Positions 32,942-41,432 of a DNA stretch of 64,000 nucleotides are shown here, piece by piece. A program made the position numbers and the translations under genes. Every line of letters begins with the position of its first letter. Position 1 is the stretch's first letter. The notes beneath the pieces were generated by a model. The model was not told where the DNA came from and made no database searches. It saw only the letters and a program-made list of their open reading frames with translations. The stretch is from Sinomonas sp. R1AF57 (GTDB lineage: Bacteria > Actinomycetota > Actinomycetes > Actinomycetales > Micrococcaceae): NCBI RefSeq assembly GCF_002224485.1, contig NZ_CP022463.1, positions 3,020,205-3,084,204 on the forward strand, read 5' to 3'.

Positions 32942-33790
32942 ATGAACCTGTTGGACGACGCCGTCAGCCGGCTCGAGCGCTGGAAGGCCCTCGACGCCGT
33001 CGCGGAGCCCGTGCGGACGGCAGCCCATGCCCTCCTGAAGCCCCGCTTGGTCCGGAACGCCCTCAGCGGCATCCCGACCGGGCACCCCCTGCACCCCGTC
33101 CTCACCGACTTCCCGATCGGCGCCTGGAGCATGGCAGGGGTCCTGGACCTGTTCGGCGAGCCGACGGAGAAGGCGGCCGACATCCTGGTCGCCACCGGGC
33201 TCGTCGCGGCGGTCCCGACGGCGGCGGCCGGCTTCAGCGACTGGTCGGACACCCAGGGCGGGGAGACCCGGCTCGGGATCGTGCACGCCGCGCTCAACGT
33301 CGCCGCGCTCGGCCTCTACGGCGCCTCCCTCGTGGCGCGGAAGGCGGGCGCCCGCACCGCCGGACGCGGGCTCGCGTTCGCGGGCCTCGGGGTGCTGCTC
33401 ACGAGCGGGTACCTCGGCGGGCACCTCGCCTTCACGAAGGGCGTGAGGGTCTCCCGGACGGCGTGGCACGAGGGTCCCACCGACTGGCAGGACGTCGGCG
33501 CGGCCAGCGAGCTGTCCGTGGACAAGCCCACTCTGGTCCAGGCCGACGACATCCCGGTGCTCGTCGTGCACGACGCCGGCCGCTTCCTCGCGCTCGACAA
33601 CGTGTGCACCCACGCCGGCGGCTCCCTCAACGAGGGAACCATCGAGAACGGGTGCGTGACGTGCCCGCTCCACGGGAGCACCTTCCGGCTGGCGGACGGC
33701 GGAGTCGTGCACGGCCCCGCGAGCACGCCGCAGCCCAGCTACGACACCCGCATCCGCGACGGGCGCGTCCAGATCCGCGCGCGGCGGTAG
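32942..33790 (+). CDS. DUF2231 membrane domain fused to Rieske [2Fe-2S] domain
   Basis: A 282-aa protein. Residues about 40-165 form a four-span DUF2231-like membrane domain (GHPLHPVLTDFPIGAW). Residues about 180-282 form a Rieske ferredoxin domain with cluster ligands Cys222/His224 (CTHAGG) and Cys241/His244 (CPLHGS). It may move electrons between a membrane partner and a soluble carrier. GGAGAG precedes the ATG. No oxygenase or cytochrome gene is adjacent, so the partner is unknown. It converges with ku. Confidence 0.87.
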   Translation: MNLLDDAVSRLERWKALDAVAEPVRTAAHALLKPRLVRNALSGIPTGHPLHPVLTDFPIGAWSMAGVLDLFGEPTEKAADILVATGLVAAVPTAAAGFSDWSDTQGGETRLGIVHAALNVAALGLYGASLVARKAGARTAGRGLAFAGLGVLLTSGYLGGHLAFTKGVRVSRTAWHEGPTDWQDVGAASELSVDKPTLVQADDIPVLVVHDAGRFLALDNVCTHAGGSLNEGTIENGCVTCPLHGSTFRLADGGVVHGPASTPQPSYDTRIRDGRVQIRARR

Positions 33791-33794
33791 GGCC

Positions 33795-34745
33795 TCAGCC
33801 GGTCTTCCTGGTGCGCCGCTTCGGAGGCACCTTCTCCTCCTTGGGCGACCCCTCGGCGTCGTCCGCGGCCTTCGCCTTCGCCGACCGCGAGCCGGACGCC
33901 TTGGTGCCGGACGCCCTAGTGCCCGACGCAGGTGCGGCGGACGGGGCACCCGACGCCTTGCGCCGGCTCTCGACGCTGCGCCGCAGCGCCTCCATGAGGT
34001 CGAGGACCTCGGCGCCCTCGCCCTCCTCGGCGGGCGCGCCGAAGGTCTCCTCGGTGTCCACCGCGTCGCCCTTGGCGAGCTTCGCCTCGAGGAGCTGGCG
34101 CAGCTGCTCCTGGTACTCGTCGGTGAACTGCTCGGGCTCGAACTCGGAGGAGAGGCTCTCCACGAGCGAGGAGGACATCTTGAGCTCCTTGTCGGAGATC
34201 TTCACGTCCGTGTCCTCGAGGATGGGGAAGGCGGCCTCGCGCACCTCGTCCGGCCACAGCAGGGACTGGAGGACCATCACGTCCCCGCGCACCCTCAGGG
34301 CCCCGAGCCGCGTCTTCTGCCGGAGCGCGAACTTCACGACGGCGGTCAGCTCGGTCTGCTCGAGGGTGCGCCGCAGCAGCTGGTAGGGCTTGACGCCGAC
34401 CTTCTCGGGCTCGAGGTAGTAGCTCTTCTCGAAGAACATGGGGTCGATCTGCTCGTCGGGGACGAACTCGACCACCTCGATCTCGCGGCTGCGCTCCACC
34501 GGGAGCGACTCGAGGTCCTCGTCCGTGAGGACCACCGTGCGGCCGCCCTCCTCGTACGCCTTGTCGATGTCCGCGTACTCGACCACCTCGCCGCACACCT
34601 CGCAGCGGCGCTGGTAGCGGATCCGGCCCCGGTCCTTGTCGTGGACCTGGTGGAGCTTGATGTCGTGGTCCTCGGTGGCGCTGTACACCTTCACGGGCAC
34701 GCTGACCAGGCCGAAGCTGATGGCGCCCTTCCAGATTGACCGCAT
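33795..34745 (-). CDS. ku: Non-homologous end joining protein Ku
   Basis: A 316-aa homodimeric DNA-end-binding protein that recruits LigD. The start is the ATG at 34745 (MRSIWKGAISFGLVSVPVKV), the family's invariant N-terminus; a longer frame is rejected. RRCEVCGEVVEYADI, YYLEPEK and LGALRVRGDVMVLQ are Ku core motifs. The C-terminal ~60 residues are a Lys/Arg/Ala/Ser-rich tail (KASGSRSAKAKAADD), common in actinobacterial Ku and thought to bind DNA. It lies about 1.4 kb from ligD in opposite orientation. Confidence 0.96.
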   Translation of the reverse strand: MRSIWKGAISFGLVSVPVKVYSATEDHDIKLHQVHDKDRGRIRYQRRCEVCGEVVEYADIDKAYEEGGRTVVLTDEDLESLPVERSREIEVVEFVPDEQIDPMFFEKSYYLEPEKVGVKPYQLLRRTLEQTELTAVVKFALRQKTRLGALRVRGDVMVLQSLLWPDEVREAAFPILEDTDVKISDKELKMSSSLVESLSSEFEPEQFTDEYQEQLRQLLEAKLAKGDAVDTEETFGAPAEEGEGAEVLDLMEALRRSVESRRKASGAPSAAPASGTRASGTKASGSRSAKAKAADDAEGSPKEEKVPPKRRTRKTG

Positions 34746-34868
34746 GTGCCTAAGTGAACCGCACATTGGAGGGCTTGGATAGGCGGACGCCCCGAGTGGC
34801 GCGGCTTTCGGCCCTAGTCGAGTGGACGCGGAGGGGCCACCGTGGAGTCATCCATGAAAGGAACCCCT

Positions 34869-35411
34869 ATGAACGTCCTCGTTGCCTATGCCAGCAAGCA
34901 CGGGGCGACCGCCGCGATCGCCGAGCGGATCGCCTCCACTCTCACCGCCGAAGGGCTTCCGGCGACCGCCAGACCCGTCGGCGAGGTCGACGACCTCACG
35001 CCCTACGACGCCGTCGTTCTGGGCAGCGCGGCCTACGCGTTCCACTGGATGCGCGAGGCGACGGCGTTCGCGAAGCACCACGAGGCCGAGCTCGCGCAGC
35101 GGCCCGTCTGGCTCTTCAGCAGCGGTCCCCTCGGAGACGACAAGGTCGACAAGGAGGGCCGCGACGTCCTCGAAACGAGCGAGCCCAAGGAGTTCGGGAA
35201 GTTCGCGGACCTCCTCCGAGTCAAGGGCGAACACGTGTTCTTCGGCGCGTGGGACCCCTCGACACCCCCGGTCGGGCTCATGGAGAAGGCCATGAGCCAC
35301 CTGCCGGGGAATCCGCTCAGCGCGATGCCCAGCGGGGACTTCCGCGACTGGGATGACATCGAAGCGTGGGCCCGCGGGATTGCCGAGGAGCTCCGCGCTC
35401 ACCGGCCCTGA
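34869..35411 (+). CDS. Flavodoxin-domain protein (HemG-like)
   Basis: A 180-aa FMN-binding flavodoxin fold. VLVAYASKHGATAAIAERIA at the N-terminus is the phosphate-binding loop, and VVLGSAAYAFHWM and WLFSSGPLGDD are the isoalloxazine loops. It matches actinobacterial flavodoxins related to menaquinone-dependent protoporphyrinogen oxidase, but heme genes are absent nearby. ATG 34869 with AAAGGA upstream is chosen over GTG 34842. It is divergent from ku, 123 nt apart; any role in repair is not implied. Confidence 0.85.
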   Translation: MNVLVAYASKHGATAAIAERIASTLTAEGLPATARPVGEVDDLTPYDAVVLGSAAYAFHWMREATAFAKHHEAELAQRPVWLFSSGPLGDDKVDKEGRDVLETSEPKEFGKFADLLRVKGEHVFFGAWDPSTPPVGLMEKAMSHLPGNPLSAMPSGDFRDWDDIEAWARGIAEELRAHRP

Positions 35412-35553
35412 TCCCCGAGGGGGGCGGACGACGGCGGGTGCGCACCCGCCGTCGTGCGCCACCTCGCAGGTGGGGTCTTGCGACTCTTACCGCCAGACCG
35501 CCGCCACGCCTAGCGTGGGGCATCGGCAGCGTCCAGTTGAAAGGAACGGTTCG

Positions 35554-36084
35554 ATGACCGTCCACCAGCCTTCGTACCCAGCCAGCGGTGGCGCAGTGCC
35601 TCCGCTCGAGCTTCCCTACTACGGAGCCCCGCCCGTCGAGGCGGTCAAACGCGTCTTCCAGAAGTACGCCGTCTTCTCCGGACGCGCGAGCCGCAGCGAG
35701 TACTGGTGGTGGTTCCTCGCCTCAGCGCTGGCATCCGCGGTCCTGAACTCCATCGGTCCGACCGTGGTCAACGGGCAGCCGACCGGTACGAGCGGGCTCG
35801 GCGGCCTCTGGTTCCTCGCCACGGTGGTCCCCGGGCTGGCGGTGGCGGCGCGGCGGCTCCATGACGTCAACCTCAGCGGGTGGCTCCTGCTGCTCGCGGT
35901 GATTCCTGTGCTCGGTTGGATCGCGCTCATCGTGATGCTCGCCCAGCCGGAGAACCCGAGAGGCCAACGCTTCGACAGGTACCCGGCGGCGTACGGCCAG
36001 ATGCCATCGCCTCCCACCTACACACCGCCGCAGCCTCCGCAGCCGCCCTACCGGCGCGAGCCGGGCGGTCCGCCCTCCGAGTAG
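35554..36084 (+). CDS. DUF805 family membrane protein
   Basis: A 176-aa inner membrane protein of unknown function. The DUF805 pattern is clear: FQKYAVFSGRASRSEYWWWFL, LAVAARRLHDVNLSGW and a closing PENPRGQRFD. Three to four membrane segments lie at residues about 50-135. The N-terminus is Pro/Tyr-rich, and the C-terminus (TYTPPQPPQPPYRRE) is a cytoplasmic Pro-rich tail. AAAGGAA precedes ATG 35554. It stands alone between the flavodoxin and ligD genes. Confidence 0.85.
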   Translation: MTVHQPSYPASGGAVPPLELPYYGAPPVEAVKRVFQKYAVFSGRASRSEYWWWFLASALASAVLNSIGPTVVNGQPTGTSGLGGLWFLATVVPGLAVAARRLHDVNLSGWLLLLAVIPVLGWIALIVMLAQPENPRGQRFDRYPAAYGQMPSPPTYTPPQPPQPPYRREPGGPPSE

Positions 36085-36182
36085 GGCTCCTGGTGCGCGG
36101 GCATCGGTTCGACCCTCCGCATGGCGGGTAGGTGCAGGGGGACATCTTCCCCGCCCGACGCACCCCATGGGAGGGTAACCGC

Positions 36183-38828
36183 ATGGCCCCGCAGCGCGAG
36201 ACCGTCGAGATCGAAGGCCGCCGGCTCAGCCTGTCCAACCTGGACAAGGTGCTCTACCCGGACGCCGGGACGACCAAGGGCGACGTCATCGAGTACTACC
36301 GGAGCGTCGCCGCCGTGATGATCCCAGCGGTACGGGACCGGCCCGCGACCCGCAAGCGCTGGGTGCACGGGGTCGGCACTGCGGAGGAGCCCGGAGAGGT
36401 GTTCTTCCAGAAGAACCTGGACGACCGCTCGACCCCGGAGTGGGTCCAGCGCGTCACGCTCCACCACCGCCGCTCGACCAACACGTACCCGCTGGTCAAC
36501 GACCTGCCCACCCTAGTCTGGCTCGCCCAGATCGCCGCCCTCGAGATCCACGTGCCGCAGTGGCGCGCGGTCGAAGAGGACACGATGATCAATCCGGACC
36601 GGCTCGTGATCGACCTCGACCCCGGCCCCGGCGCGGGCCTTCCCGAGTGCGTCGAGGTGGCCCACCTCGTCAAGCCCATCTTCGACGACATGGGGCTCAC
36701 GTCCGTGCCCGTCACGAGCGGCTCCAAGGGCATCCACCTGTACGCGAAGCTGGACGGCAGCCAAGCATGGGAGCAGGTCGCAGCGGTCGCGCGCGAGCTC
36801 GCGAAGTCCCTCGAAGCGGACCACCCGGACCTGATCGTCGCCGACCAGAAGAAGACCCTGCGCACCGGCCGCGTCCTCGTGGACTGGAGCCAGAACAGCG
36901 GCCAGAAGACCACGATCGCCCCCTACTCCCTGCGCGGGCGCGCCCAGCCCATGGTCGCCGCGCCCAGGACGTGGGAGGAGATCGGCTCCCCGGATCTGGC
37001 ACACGTGCGCTACGACGAGATGGCCGCCCGGCTGGAGACGTTCGGAGACCTGTTCGCCCCGCTGCACCCCCCGACGCTGTCGGAGCACGACGGCGCACGC
37101 TCGTCCCTGCCACGGGCCCGCGCCTCCGCGGGGGCCGCCTCGCGCTCGGGTGCGCGCGCGTCAGGCGGGGACGACGACGGCGGCGGCCGCGCGGCGTCGT
37201 CCGCCGACCCGCTGACCGAGTACCGCGCCAAGCGCGATGCCGCCAAGACCCCGGAGCCCGTCCCCCTCGAGGCGCCCACGCCGGGGCGGGGGGACACGTT
37301 CGTGATCCACGAGCACCATGCGCGGCGCCTCCACTGGGACCTACGGCTCGAGCACGAGGGCGTGCTGGCCTCGTTCGCGATCCCTAAGGGCATCCCCACG
37401 GATACCCGCGCGAACCACCTCGCCGTGCACACCGAGGACCACCCGATCGAGTACCTCACGTTCACCGGCACCATCCCGAAGGGCGAGTACGGCGCCGGCG
37501 AGATGTCCGTGTGGGACACCGGGACGTACGAGGTCGAGAAGTGGATCGACGGCAAGGAGATCATCGTCCTGCTGCACGGGCGCGAGGGCGGCGGCCTCCG
37601 CGGGGTGGCCGCCGGGCTGGGGCGGCCCGGCGAGGGGGTCCGGCTCGCGCTCATCCACCCTGATGGCGGCTACGGCGGCGGCGACTCGGGCGGGAAGGAG
37701 AACTGGCTCGCCCACCTCATGAAGGACCAGGAAAAGGGCCACTGGCGCCACGACGCCAAGGGCGCGAAGGAAGCGAAGGCCGCCGACGTCACCCCCGGTG
37801 ACGCCGAAGTCACCCCCTCTGCCGCCGAAGTCACCCCTAGTAACGCCGAGGTCACCCCTGCCGCGCGGACCGGCCCGGCGCCGTCGCCCATGCTCGCCCA
37901 GCAGGGCACCCTCGGGATGGTGCGCGGCGACGACTGGGCGCTCGAGATGAAGTGGGACGGCATCCGCGCGATCGTCGACGCCCGCGCCGAGCCGCTGCGG
38001 CTCATGAGCCGGAAGGGGATCGACCAGATGACCACCTACCCGGAGCTGTCCGGCCTCGCCGAGCTCGGGCCGGCCGTGCTCGACGGCGAGATCATCGCCC
38101 AGGACTCACGCGGCCGCCCGGACTTCGGGCGCCTCCAGCAGCGCATGAACCTGACCCGGCCCGCCGACGTCGAACGCGCACGCCGCGACGTCCCGGTGCG
38201 GATCGTGCTGTTCGACCTCCTCGAGTACGAGGGCCGCGACCTCACCCGGCTTCCGTTCCGCGAGCGCCGCGCCGCGCTCGAGCTCCTGGCCGACGGCGGC
38301 CTGCCGGAGAACGTCCAGCTCTCCCCCCTGTTCGACGGCGACGCCGAGCACGTCCTCGCCGCCTCCGCGGAGCACAGCCTCGAGGGGATCCTCGCGAAGC
38401 GGCTCGGCTCGCGCTACGAGCCCGGCCGGCGGTCCGGGGCCTGGCTGAAGGTCAAGAACGAGCGCACCCAGGAGGTCGTGGTGGGCGGCTGGCGGGAGGG
38501 CAACGGGAGCCGCGCCGCGACGCTCGGGTCCCTGTTCGTGGGCATCCCGGACGACGCCGGGCGGCTGGTCTACGCCGGAAGGGTCGGCTCGGGCTTCACG
38601 GACGCGATGCTCGACGAGATCTCCTCGAAGCTGCGCCCGCTGGAGCGGAAGACCTCTCCCCTCGAGGAGATGCCGGCGGCGGACGCGAGGGAGGCGCACT
38701 GGGTCACCCCGAAGTACGTCGGCGAGGTGTCCTACTCGGAGATGACCTCCGGCGGACGGCTCCGCCACCCGGTCTGGCGCGGCTGGCGGCCGGACAAGGC
38801 CCCCGAGGATGTGGTGCTCGAGCGCTGA
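36183..38828 (+). CDS. ligD: Multifunctional ATP-dependent DNA ligase LigD (polymerase-phosphoesterase-ligase)
   Basis: An 881-aa end-joining enzyme that works with Ku. Domain order is polymerase/primase (about 5-300; LVIDLDPGPG metal site, TSGSKGIHLY), 3'-phosphoesterase (about 375-490; FVIHEHHARRLHWDLRLE), then ligase (about 575-881) with the adenylated Lys590 in EMKWDGIRAI. This is the mycobacterial order. The PE-ligase linker contains four 7-residue repeats of AEVTPxx type. The start at ATG 36183 has GGGAGGG upstream. Confidence 0.95.
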   Translation: MAPQRETVEIEGRRLSLSNLDKVLYPDAGTTKGDVIEYYRSVAAVMIPAVRDRPATRKRWVHGVGTAEEPGEVFFQKNLDDRSTPEWVQRVTLHHRRSTNTYPLVNDLPTLVWLAQIAALEIHVPQWRAVEEDTMINPDRLVIDLDPGPGAGLPECVEVAHLVKPIFDDMGLTSVPVTSGSKGIHLYAKLDGSQAWEQVAAVARELAKSLEADHPDLIVADQKKTLRTGRVLVDWSQNSGQKTTIAPYSLRGRAQPMVAAPRTWEEIGSPDLAHVRYDEMAARLETFGDLFAPLHPPTLSEHDGARSSLPRARASAGAASRSGARASGGDDDGGGRAASSADPLTEYRAKRDAAKTPEPVPLEAPTPGRGDTFVIHEHHARRLHWDLRLEHEGVLASFAIPKGIPTDTRANHLAVHTEDHPIEYLTFTGTIPKGEYGAGEMSVWDTGTYEVEKWIDGKEIIVLLHGREGGGLRGVAAGLGRPGEGVRLALIHPDGGYGGGDSGGKENWLAHLMKDQEKGHWRHDAKGAKEAKAADVTPGDAEVTPSAAEVTPSNAEVTPAARTGPAPSPMLAQQGTLGMVRGDDWALEMKWDGIRAIVDARAEPLRLMSRKGIDQMTTYPELSGLAELGPAVLDGEIIAQDSRGRPDFGRLQQRMNLTRPADVERARRDVPVRIVLFDLLEYEGRDLTRLPFRERRAALELLADGGLPENVQLSPLFDGDAEHVLAASAEHSLEGILAKRLGSRYEPGRRSGAWLKVKNERTQEVVVGGWREGNGSRAATLGSLFVGIPDDAGRLVYAGRVGSGFTDAMLDEISSKLRPLERKTSPLEEMPAADAREAHWVTPKYVGEVSYSEMTSGGRLRHPVWRGWRPDKAPEDVVLER
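37782..37865 (+). repeat. Four 21-bp in-frame repeats in the LigD linker
   Basis: Four units of GCCGAAGTCACCCCTnnTGCC type run from 37782 to 37865 in exact 21-bp steps, encoding ADVTPGD, AEVTPSA, AEVTPSN, AEVTPAA. They lie between the phosphoesterase and ligase domains, so they lengthen a flexible linker without touching either active site. Copy number may vary between strains. Confidence 0.75.
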
Positions 38829-38848
38829 CGCGCTCGCCTGACCGAAAG

Positions 38849-38861
38849 ATTGTTGAACAAT
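38849..38861. promoter_or_regulatory. GntR-type operator ATTGTTGAACAAT upstream of pxpA
   Basis: A perfect 13-bp palindrome 53 nt upstream of the pxpA start. The following bases, through TGCATGCTGGAT, closely match those after the site at 44046, indicating a duplicated promoter-operator. The GntR protein encoded at 43218 in the same operon is the likely ligand-responsive binder. Confidence 0.7.
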
Positions 38862-38913
38862 CCCGGCTCATGGTGCATGCTGGATGCAGCACACCGATGA
38901 GACGGAGATCACC

Positions 38914-39669
38914 ATGGCCACCATCGACCTCAACAGCGACGTCGGGGAATCGTTCGGGAACTGGACGTTCGGAGACGACGCGGCGATCTTCGCGAGCGTC
39001 TCGAGCGCGAACGTCGCCTGCGGCTTCCATGCGGGCGACCCGCTCCAGATCCGCGCCACCTGCGAGGCCGCGGCAGCCGCCGGCGTAACGGTCGGCGCCC
39101 ACCCCGGCTACCGGGACCTCGCCGGATTCGGCCGCCGCTTCATGGACGTCCCGGCGAGCGAGCTCACCGACGAGGTCATCTACCAGATCGGCGCCCTCCA
39201 GGGCCTCGCCCGCGCGGCGGGCACCGAGGTCAAGTACGTCAAGCCGCACGGCGCGCTCTACAACGCCATCGTCCACCACGAGGCGCAGGCCAGGGCCGTG
39301 GCGAAGGCCGTCGCCGAAGTCGCCCCCTCCCTCCCGCTCCTCGTCCTGCCCGACTCGGAGATCCGCCGCGCCGCCGAGTCCGCCGGGCTGCGCACGGTCA
39401 CCGAGGCCTTCGCCGACCGGGCCTACACCCCCGAGGGCAGGCTCGTCTCGCGGCGCGAGCCGGGCTCCGTGCTCCACGACATCGACGAGATCGTTGAACA
39501 CGTCCTCCGCCTCCTCGACGGCAAGGTCCGCGCGGTCGACGGAAGCCACGTCGCCGTCGCCGCCGACAGCATCTGCGTGCACGGCGACACCCCCGGCGCC
39601 GTCGCCATGGCCGCCAGGATCCGCGCAGCCCTCACGGACGCGGGCGTCGAGATCAAGAGCTTCGCGTGA
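38914..39669 (+). CDS. pxpA: 5-oxoprolinase subunit PxpA (LamB/YcsF)
   Basis: A 251-aa subunit of ATP-dependent 5-oxoprolinase, which opens 5-oxoproline to glutamate. The diagnostic N-terminus [14 protein letters not shown], then [29 protein letters not shown] and [12 protein letters not shown] are all present. ATG 38914 (GGAG upstream) is chosen over a longer frame from 38884 that lacks family residues. The next gene starts inside its stop codon (GTGA). Confidence 0.95.
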   Translation: MATIDLNSDVGESFGNWTFGDDAAIFASVSSANVACGFHAGDPLQIRATCEAAAAAGVTVGAHPGYRDLAGFGRRFMDVPASELTDEVIYQIGALQGLARAAGTEVKYVKPHGALYNAIVHHEAQARAVAKAVAEVAPSLPLLVLPDSEIRRAAESAGLRTVTEAFADRAYTPEGRLVSRREPGSVLHDIDEIVEHVLRLLDGKVRAVDGSHVAVAADSICVHGDTPGAVAMAARIRAALTDAGVEIKSFA

Positions 39670-41432
39670 TGGCCCAGACCCTCGTGAACCCGGTCGTCGG
39701 AGTGCGCCCCGCGGGGGACCGGGCCCTGCTCGTCGAGCTGCGCTCGCTCGGCAGCGTCCTGGCCCTGGCGTCCCAGCTCACCGCCGCCCGGAGGGACGGC
39801 CGGCTCGACGTCGTCGACGTCGTGGCCGCCGCGACGACAGTCCTCGTGGTCGCGGAGTCCGCCGCCGGCGTCGCCCGCGCCGCCGACTACGTCCGCGGGC
39901 TCCACCTCGAGGACGCCGAACGGGAGCGCGGCCGGCTCGTGCGGATCGAGACCGTGTACGACGGCGCCGACCTCGCCGAGGCCGCCCGGCTCACCGGCGC
40001 AAGCCCCGAGGCCCTCGTCGCCGGGCACTCGGGCCAGGAGTGGGACGCCGCGTTCGGCGGCTTCGCGCCCGGGTTCACCTATCTGACGCACGACGGCGCC
40101 CCCTCCGTCCCGCGGCGGACGTCGCCCAGGACGGTGGTTCCGGCCGGGTCGGTGGCACTGGCCGGAACATACACCGCGGTCTACCCGCGGGAGTCGCCCG
40201 GAGGCTGGCAGCTGATCGGGCACACGGACGCGGTCATGTGGGACCTCTCCCGGGAGGATCCCGCCCTCGTCCAGCCCGGCGACCGGGTCCGATTCGTCCC
40301 CGTCCGGGCGAGCGCAACGCTCACCCACGCCGCCTCCAGCCCCGCGGATTGTCGGCCTGCCGCGGGTGCAGGCGCCGCGCACCCGCGCGCAGCCGACAAT
40401 TCCGGGGAGGACGGGCGCTCGGCCGCGCAGCCTGCCGACGCCTCGGGGAGGCGGGCCGCGTCAGGAGGGCTCGTCGTCGTGCGCGCCGGGCTCCAGACGA
40501 CGGTGCAGGACCTCGGGCGGCCAGGGCGCGCGGCGCTGGGGGTGAGCGTCTCGGGAGCGCTCGACCGCGGGGCACTGCGGCGCGCGAACCGGATGGTGGG
40601 CAACGAGCCCGGGGCCGCGGGCCTCGAGGTCCTGCTCGGCGGCCTCGAGCTCCGCGCCGAAGCGGACCAGGTCCTCGCCGTCACCGGCGCCGACGTCCCG
40701 CTGCGCATCACGCCACGGGCGGACAGCGCGCAGGGACATGACCCCTCAACGCACGGACATGACCCCTCAACAGCGCAGGAGGCGCCGCGGGAGGCGCCGC
40801 GGGACGCGCCGTTCGCGCTGCTGGCCGGCGAGACCCTGGCCCTCGGCACCGCCGGCGCAGGGCTGCGGGCGTACGTCGCGGTGCGCGGCGGCCTCGACGT
40901 CCCGCCCGCGCTCGGCAGCCGCTCGGCCGACTCGCTCTCCGGGATCGGACCGGCCCCTCTGGCCGACGGCCAGACGCTCGCGGTGCTGCCGGTGCGCGGC
41001 GCCCATGTCGTGGGGCATCCCGAGGTCCCGCCGCAGCTCCCGGGAGCCGTCACCGAGCTGCACGTCCTGCCCGGCCCGCGCGACGACTGGTTCACCGACG
41101 CGTCCAAGGCGGCGCTGTTCGCCCAGGAGTGGACCGTGACCCCGCAGTCCAGCCGGGTCGGCCTGCGGCTGGACGGTGCACCCCTGGAGCGGTCCCGCGA
41201 GGGCGAGCTCACTAGCGAGGGGACGGCCCGCGGCTCCCTCCAGGTCCCCGCGAGCGGCCTGCCCGTCCTGTTCCTCGCCGACGCCCCGGTGACCGGCGGC
41301 TACCCGGTGATCGGCGTCGTCGTCGATGCCGACCTCGACCTCGCGGCCCAGCTGCCACCGGGCGCCGCGGTGCGCTTCGTGCCCCAGCCCGGCGCCGCCC
41401 CCACGACCCCCGAAGGAAATGCCGATGCATAA
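39666..41432 (+). CDS. pxpBC: 5-oxoprolinase PxpB-PxpC fusion protein
   Basis: A 588-aa fusion of the two remaining 5-oxoprolinase subunits. Residues about 10-215 are PxpB (AHS1; [26 protein letters not shown]). Residues about 272-588 are PxpC (AHS2; [48 protein letters not shown]). The joining linker (about 220-270) is Ala/Pro-rich and encoded by a palindromic repeat. A second insert of two GHDPST units lies in PxpC. The start is a GTG overlapping the pxpA stop. PxpB and PxpC are separate proteins in many bacteria. Confidence 0.92.
   Translation: MMAQTLVNPVVGVRPAGDRALLVELRSLGSVLALASQLTAARRDGRLDVVDVVAAATTVLVVAESAAGVARAADYVRGLHLEDAERERGRLVRIETVYDGADLAEAARLTGASPEALVAGHSGQEWDAAFGGFAPGFTYLTHDGAPSVPRRTSPRTVVPAGSVALAGTYTAVYPRESPGGWQLIGHTDAVMWDLSREDPALVQPGDRVRFVPVRASATLTHAASSPADCRPAAGAGAAHPRAADNSGEDGRSAAQPADASGRRAASGGLVVVRAGLQTTVQDLGRPGRAALGVSVSGALDRGALRRANRMVGNEPGAAGLEVLLGGLELRAEADQVLAVTGADVPLRITPRADSAQGHDPSTHGHDPSTAQEAPREAPRDAPFALLAGETLALGTAGAGLRAYVAVRGGLDVPPALGSRSADSLSGIGPAPLADGQTLAVLPVRGAHVVGHPEVPPQLPGAVTELHVLPGPRDDWFTDASKAALFAQEWTVTPQSSRVGLRLDGAPLERSREGELTSEGTARGSLQVPASGLPVLFLADAPVTGGYPVIGVVVDADLDLAAQLPPGAAVRFVPQPGAAPTTPEGNADA
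40348..40400. repeat. Palindromic element inside pxpBC at the domain junction
   Basis: ATTGTCGGC (40348-40356) and GCCGACAAT (40392-40400) are the outer arms. Inner GCGGGTGC and GCACCCGC extend the hairpin to about 22 bp per side with only small bulges. The element encodes the Ala/Pro/Arg linker between the PxpB and PxpC domains in frame. It looks like an intergenic palindromic repeat retained when the two genes fused, or one inserted later. Confidence 0.65.
40734..40771. repeat. Duplicated GGACATGACCCCTCAAC unit inside PxpC
   Basis: GGACATGACCCCTCAAC occurs at 40734-40750 and again at 40755-40771, separated by GCAC, giving a 21-bp period. It encodes GHDPST twice in a loop of the PxpC domain. 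The loop is followed by a Glu/Ala/Pro/Arg repeat ([11 protein letters not shown]). It is probably a surface insertion without catalytic effect. Confidence 0.6.

Noticed and set aside
33795-38828. Flavodoxin and DUF805 genes as new end-joining components between ku and ligD
   Set aside because: They have their own promoter-sized gaps and no repair features; adjacency alone does not support a role in repair.
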